From positions 10,012,146 to 10,076,145 of the forward strand of contig CM038921.1 in the NCBI GenBank assembly GCA_021904315.1: 64,000 nt of DNA, given 5' to 3'. Shown piece by piece: positions 60,401 to 64,000 of this stretch; the stretch's first letter is position 1; each line of letters begins with the position of its first letter. The DNA is from Sphagnum magellanicum. Lineage: Eukaryota > Streptophyta > Sphagnopsida > Sphagnales > Sphagnaceae. A program made the position numbers and the translations under genes. The notes beneath the pieces were generated by a model. It had not been told where the DNA came from, ran no database searches, and saw only the letters and a program-made list of their open reading frames with translations.

Positions 60401-62549
60401 AAACAAACCAAATTTGAGACAATACACCACCTCTCTCCCCATCATATATTTTATAATTGTCCAATGTAGGTGAAATGATAATTAGATGGATTGTTTAAAT
60501 TGTCACATTCAAAAAAAAAATTAAATTGTAAATGAATTAAAAAATGTAAAATCATATTCAACATTTAAAATTTCAAAATTTTAATTATCCATGGTGTAAT
60601 TAGATTTAAGTGAAAATCAAATTGGAAAATATGGATGAATTTTAAAAAAAAATGAATTCCTATTCAACTTTTGAAACAATGACACTATTTCTATGATACA
60701 TATAAAATTTACATGTGGGTTTAAAAAGCGTAACATAATAAAGCCAATTTTTTTAATAAAAATGTACTGAAACTTTTTTAATATAAGAATTTTTTTTTTC
60801 AATGATAATTTTTTTTTTTGGGTCATTGAAAAGTCCAAATCGCATTAAAAACTCCAAGGTTTCAAATGTATGTTTTGATCAATAACATGTTTAATAATAT
60901 TTATATGTTGGTTTATGAACAATTTACTAAGGGCATAGGAGAATGCACATTGGATAAATATCTTGCTAACTATCAAGTGTAAAATGTGGACTTTCATATG
61001 TCATTTTTGAACCAATTAATCATACATGGGACATATTCAAATGACAAATTTTTTGAGAGTTTTAGCATGAATTCTTAAAACTAAGACCCAAATCTTTGGA
61101 ACACCATAACTTCCTAAAAACATGTTTTTCTTAATCATCTGGCCTAACTTTTTTGTAATTTTTGTTGAAACCTTTTCAATGAATTAAAGATCACTCAATT
61201 TGAAAGTGATTGTTTTTTCAAGTTGCTTTTTGAACATTCTCAACTTCTAACAAGCTCCAATTTTCAAAGTGAAAGTTTATCTTGAAAGTCCAATAGTTTA
61301 ATGGTGGACCATGTAGTTTAATTTGTGATTGATAAGTTGAAAAGACATATCATGTTTTAAATGAAGGCATATAAAATAACTAATTGATTTGTGACATATA
61401 ATTTAAATTTCATGTGACAAACATTTTTGTGATGGGAAAACTCAATGTGTTTCTTTTCTCCTTTTTAGTAGTGATGATCATCCAAAAACAAATTTAATCA
61501 AAATTTTCAATAAATATGCAAGTAAAAGCATATGAGAATCATCTTATATTCTTGACTACCTAGAACTTATGATAAAAATATGATGATTTTGAAAAAAAAA
61601 TCCGTTAAATTTAGTAAATTTGGACCTTTTTTCAATGAAAAATCCTTTGTATAAGTTGAAATCATATTTTTTATGTAAAAATTTGATAAACATTAACCAA
61701 AAGAAAATCATTGGAAAGTGGCCTATTTGACTGACATATTGGACCAACAATGCATCTATGATGGACAACCCAACAACAATGTCACATTGCACGATGAAAA
61801 CAATGACACAAAAGCTTTCCAAGTTCATATTATATCTACCTGATGACATCTATCAACAAAGGATTTTACAAAATTCTAGTTTTAGGTTGATTAATCAATA
61901 TAGATTATTTACATGTTATTTGAAAGACATGAAATATATGATATAGGTTGTAATTTGAATTGAACAAATTTTATGTATGGCATATTGTTCCTTTGATTAT
62001 CAAATCCTTGATGGAATATTGAAAATAAGAGAGTATGATTGAAGGTGTTCCTTATATAGCCTTGAAGACGATCACACCTTGGCCCAAGGACTCACTAGTT
62101 ATATGTAAATGATATATATCAATGATTTGTTTTTGGCAAAAATATTGATGAAGTCTTTTGAGTGTAAATTTGACTAATTTGATTATTAACAAAATCCATC
62201 AAAATTTAATATCACAAAAAATAAAGAAAAAATAAAGAAGTTACAACTTGCACAACAAGTTACGATAGGTTGAGATTTCAATATTTCAACCTATGGAAAC
62301 AAGTCATTGCAATTTGCAAGCTACAAACTGCATAGAAAATAGGCAATTAAAAACTTGCAAAAAAGATATGTTAGTCACAACACCTCCATATCTAGCTAGG
62401 GGAAACACATGAAGAAATTTCATAAACCTAACTTGATAAGCACAACAAGCACTTGGAGAAGCTTCCTAATGTATTTGGAGAGCACCTTATTATGTCTATG
62501 GAAGAGGAGAGAGTCAGAGGTTAAGCTTTTCTCTTAAAACTTGGGATTT
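57417..62549. other. AT-rich spacer without recognisable gene
   Basis: Open frames are short and low-complexity. A 101-bp tandem duplication (AACTTTGT.ATGTA.CCAAAGTGGCAA) lies at about 59339-59500. TTTTTAGTAGTG at about 61475 is a possible unpaired CACTA-type end. TTGCAA/GTTACAAC motifs around 62240-62370 echo those at 1.1-3.4 kb. Confidence 0.4.
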
Positions 62550-62885
62550 GTTGGCCATGCCTACCAAGGCAAGGATATTGTGTTAAGATTCATTATAGAG
62601 AATATAGTAGCTTAAGGGGATTTTGGCCCCTAGGTAATAATGATAATAATAATAGGTCTATTTTTATGTAAGGATTTTTGAAAGATGATATTTTGGGCTT
62701 GTGTTGAAACTTGAGATTAATTATAGAGTTATAATATCTTGAAGGATTTTGGTTTCTTTTAGAGGATTTTGGGAAGGTTATATTTTTGGATGGTGAAATA
62801 TTTGAGTTTCCATAATTCTTCTTCTTTTGCCTTAAGATACTCTTTAATGTAAATGGCAAGGCCACAAGTGTGACACACCCCTTGT
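62550..62885 (+). repeat. Third copy of the ~320-bp repeat from 26434 and 28385
   Basis: Begins TTGGCCATGCCTACCAAGG and ends GTGTGACACACCCCTTG, in the same orientation as the copy at 26434. Similarity runs through the whole segment. It sits about 600 bases upstream of the ABCE1 start codon. Being single here, it shows the segment can exist without an inverted partner. Confidence 0.75.
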
Positions 62886-63465
62886 TGTTTTGGGAGACTT
62901 TTTGCAATGAAAAAAAATGAGATTTTCTTTTTTCCAGTGTAATTTAGACTAAAATTTCTGTTTTGGGGTCAAAATTCGCCAATTCATCGACCTCACAATT
63001 TATTTTTAAAACAAAAAAAATCCCTGTAAATTCCAAATTCCCAAAAATAACTACCCAAACTATTCACAAGTTAAATTCACAGAGGAAGTAGGCTTGAGTA
63101 GGTCTTTGTGCACACGTGTCGGAATTAGGGCTTCGTTTTGCACAAAAGAATTAGGGATCGGATGCACACGTGCCAGATTAGGGTTTCGTGGCACAAACGA
63201 TTAGGGTTTGGCGACAAGGTCTTTTGCGAGCGCATACGTACGTGGATTGTGTTGCTCTCTCTCTCTCTCTCTCTGTGTCTGCAGTTTCTCTCTGGATTGC
63301 TTCTCGAATATAGTTGGCGAAGGAGAGCTCCTAGGATAGTCCAAGTGCTTCGCAGAAGCGTGAATCCAAGAGAAGCTTTCTTTTTGATCTAGTGCGCGAT
63401 TGGAGCTAGGAGGTTGGGAAAGGTGTGGGGGCGGGGGGTTGGGGGAAGAGAACAAGGCCGGTGCG
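62886..63465 (+). promoter_or_regulatory. Promoter and leader region of ABCE1
   Basis: Contains two CACGTG G-box cores (63113-63118 and 63167-63172), two telo-boxes (listed separately) and a (CT)n tract at about 63253-63273, typical of plant core promoters or leaders. The transcription start is not defined. A leader intron ending near TCTGCAG at about 63282 is possible but unproven. Confidence 0.6.
63178..63209 (-). promoter_or_regulatory. Two telo-boxes (AAACCCTAA) upstream of ABCE1
   Basis: TTAGGGTTT occurs at 63178-63186 and 63201-63209, that is, AAACCCTAA on the minus strand; near-matches (TTAGGGCTT, TTAGGGATC) precede them. In plants telo-boxes are enriched in promoters of ribosomal-protein and translation genes, which suits a ribosome-recycling factor. 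Confidence 0.7.
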
Positions 63466-63853
63466 ATGTCAGAACGATTGACGAGGATTGCAATTGTGAG
63501 CTCCGACAGATGCAAGCCTAAGAAATGTCGTCAGGAGTGCAAGAAGAGCTGTCCGGTTGTGAAGACAGGTATTTTTTTTCCTTTCCTTTGATTCCTAATT
63601 TCTATTCTCTTCTTTTTTTGCAATTCTTCTTCTAGTCCCTCCCTACTTTGAAGTCCTCTCGGTTGCTAAAAGGATTCTCTTTTCCCTTACGATTACTATG
63701 GTATTGGAACGGTAGATTGATTTTCCGAGATCACTGTGTGCGTTTTGTGTATTTCGTGGGCTGGCAGGCAAACTCTGTATTGAGGTTTCATCTCAGTCGA
63801 AGATTGCCTTCATCTCTGAGGAGCTTTGTATAGGTTGCGGTATCTGTGTGAAG
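63466..63853 (+). CDS. ABCE1: ABCE1 / RNase L inhibitor, N-terminal iron-sulfur exons (partial)
   Basis: Exon 1 is 63466-63568 (34 codons plus one base) and exon 2 is 63768-63853; the intron has GT-AG ends and phase 1. The protein starts [20 protein letters not shown] and continues through [15 protein letters not shown], then [19 protein letters not shown] and CIGCGICVK. Cysteines 16, 21, 25, 29, 55, 58 and 61 match the positions that hold the two 4Fe-4S clusters of ABCE1. The eighth cysteine (about 65) would be in exon 3. After 63853 a donor GTGAGC opens a second intron that runs to the window edge, so the two ATPase domains lie beyond it. Known role: ABCE1 (RLI2/ABCE2 in Arabidopsis) splits ribosomes after termination with eRF1 or Pelota and is essential in eukaryotes; it acts in the cytosol. 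Identification is very strong. Confidence 0.95.
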
Positions 63854-64000
63854 GTGAGCTCTTTGTTTTGCTGCTGGATGTGGTTGAGTACGATCTCAAT
63901 CATGATTGGCTGAATTGTGTTGTGTTGTAGGCTAGTTCGAGCTGCTTCTCTACTTACTCCTATGACCTGAGATTCCTTCCACATAAGGCCTTGGAAAATA
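63854..64000 (+). other. ABCE1 intron 2, cut by the window end
   Basis: Starts GTGAGC. The next expected exon (a KCPFEA-like block) is not present before position 64000. Confidence 0.7.

Noticed and set aside
62593-62907. 104-residue minus-strand open frame
   Set aside because: Lies within the dispersed repeat also present at 26434 and 28385, where the frame is not conserved.
1-64000. CRISPR arrays, rRNA, tRNA or bacterial operons
   Set aside because: No spacer-repeat arrays, no rRNA signatures and no convincing tRNA were seen; the window is plant nuclear DNA.

Overview
The window is nuclear DNA of a land plant with a large, repeat-rich genome. Evidence: spliced genes with GT-AG introns, plant-type interstitial telomere repeats (CCCTAAA), plant-specific gene families (a CFL1-type WW/EAR protein), telo-boxes upstream of a translation gene, and long AT-rich spacers full of decayed DNA transposons. 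The species cannot be fixed from the sequence; the low gene density and the unusually long CAG-rich CFL1 protein would suit a fern or another non-flowering plant, but that is inference. Layout: 0-9.5 kb is AT-rich spacer with a dead hAT transposase tail (about 0.46-1.08 kb) and CTAC-type minisatellites (2.9 and 5.5-5.95 kb). 9.56-13.4 kb holds a complete three-exon gene on the + strand for a CFL1-like protein of 549 aa (WW-like module split by an intron, EAR motif, C-terminal four-cysteine module), behind a GC-rich leader. 13.4-18.7 kb is spacer with simple repeats and a telomere-like palindrome. 18.75-25.65 kb is a stack of three hAT elements (0.9, 4.0 and 2.0 kb) joined through the same 8-base target copy gtctcaac; the middle and right ones keep transposase tails, and the middle one contains a large fold-back array. 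26.4-28.7 kb is a 2.3-kb structure with long inverted ends. 28.7-46.4 kb is mostly degenerate spacer with a 53-bp minisatellite, small hAT- and CACTA-derived elements and a GC-rich island at 42.4-43.6 kb. 46.37-51.88 kb is the most interesting part: a 5.5-kb CACTA-type element with matching ends and a 3-base target duplication (AGA/AGA), carrying host-gene material, namely an intron-containing PhzF-family isomerase pseudogene on the - strand and, facing away from it across a GA-rich spacer, an unrecognised + strand reading frame followed by a degenerate ~41-residue repeat array. 55.5-57.4 kb is a second CACTA-type element filled with TAGG/CCTA-type sequence. The right edge (63.47 kb onwards) opens the ABCE1/RLI ribosome-recycling ATPase gene on the + strand; two exons are present and the rest lies beyond the window. 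Only two genes look intact: the CFL1-like gene and the start of ABCE1. Most of the remaining identifiable content is transposon biology.
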